Source: Gigaspora margarita
Taxonomy: Eukaryota > Glomeromycota > Glomeromycetes > Diversisporales > Gigasporaceae
Length of the DNA: 64,000 bases
Assembly: GCA_009809945.1 (NCBI GenBank)
Contig: WTPW01000948.1
Location: 22,314-86,313 of the forward strand
Reading direction: 5' to 3'
In this document: positions 63,656 through 64,000 of the stretch, in pieces
Position numbering within the stretch: the first letter of the stretch is position 1
Layout of the letters: each line of letters begins with the position of its first letter
Position numbers and translations under genes: made by a program
The notes under the pieces: generated by a model
Told to the model about the DNA's origin: nothing
Databases searched by the model: none
What the model saw: only the letters and a program-made list of their open reading frames with translations

Positions 63656-64000
63656 AGTATAGGTATATACACAGATGGCTCTCTAGAAGAGATACCAAAT
63701 AGCATCCAGCCACAAAAAATGGGGATAGGCTGGATTATACTTGATGAACAGGACCAGGCTAACCCTCGAGTTTTAGCGCAGTTTGCAAAAGCGATACAAG
63801 ATTGGCCATCCTCGACTAGAGCGGAGTTGACCACGATAGGAACAGCTCTTCTAGTTTTGCCACAAAATTGCAAGATTAGTATTTATACTGATAGTGCAAT
63901 GCTATCAGTTTAATTAAAAAGGTCCGTTTTAATCGGAAAAAGTCAAAAATATTGAAGCTCAAAAATGGAAGTATTTTAGCGTTGATTACAGATCTTATTG
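63656..64000 (+). pseudogene. LINE copy 2, RNase H domain, runs off the window
   Basis: SIGIYTDGSLEEIPNSIQPQ (first Asp), IGWIILDEQDQANPRVLAQF, WPSSTRAELTTIGTALLVLP (Glu) and ISIYTDSAMLSV (second Asp), then TAA at 63911. The last His/Asp block would lie beyond 64000. The three visible catalytic residues are intact. Confidence 0.85.

Noticed and set aside
63340..63873. 177-codon minus-strand open frame
   Set aside because: It is the shadow of the LINE copy 2 frame on the plus strand, which carries recognisable RNase H motifs.

Overview
No intact host gene is visible in this window. It is a very AT-rich (about three quarters A+T by eye), repeat-dominated stretch of a eukaryotic nuclear genome, with two scaffold gaps (33803-33967 and 48982-49221). 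The protein relics are LINE ORF1/ORF2, a BED-finger hAT transposase, a MULE transposase with a SWIM finger, and a decayed glycogen branching enzyme. Fungal-style introns (GT..CTAAC..AG), the extreme AT bias and the resemblance of these relics to families I associate with arbuscular mycorrhizal fungi suggest Glomeromycotina (Rhizophagus-like). The species assignment is inference. Most longer open frames lie in TE relics, are shadows of them, or fall in simple repeats.

Layout. 1-8900: foldback elements, MITEs and minisatellites around a glycogen branching enzyme pseudogene (about 2930-3662). 8945-12486: a satellite of roughly 320-bp units, each made of two alternating palindromes, split by a TTAA-flanked element that itself holds a hAT-like element. 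12490-18335: palindromic repeats, a mariner-like element, one copy of a large AT-rich family with subterminal TTTCGAAAT motifs, and an ORF-less LINE derivative. 18365-29580: a nearly full-length LINE (RRM-type ORF1; ORF2 = endonuclease, reverse transcriptase, RNase H, C-terminal domain), cut by two later insertions. 29590-37430: more of the TTTCGAAAT family and a MULE transposase pseudogene interrupted by a 2.6-kb element and by a 267-bp intron-like insertion.

37430-47390: MITEs, a large inverted repeat, then a four-level nest: a LINE 3' fragment is split by a 6.57-kb hAT with its decayed transposase gene, that gene is split by a 2.3-kb hAT-like element, and that element holds a mariner-like MITE. 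47500-49920: another 2.4-kb hAT-like element. 50391-51615: a pogo-like element. 53055-58044: MITEs, coding-like minisatellites, a perfect 101-bp palindrome and a SINE-like retroelement with a 15-bp target duplication. 59686-61507: a second mariner-like copy and a long-arm foldback element. 61736-64000: a second LINE ORF2 running off the window.

Many boundaries are fixed by target-site duplications that I could read directly: 8 bp (hAT type), TTAA (piggyBac type), TA (mariner/pogo type) and TTA/TAA (PIF/Harbinger type). The nesting gives a relative order of insertion. Many nonsense changes fall on expected tryptophan codons (TGG to TAG or TGA), and the catalytic block of the branching enzyme relic carries only G-to-A type replacements, which points to cytosine-deamination or RIP-like decay.
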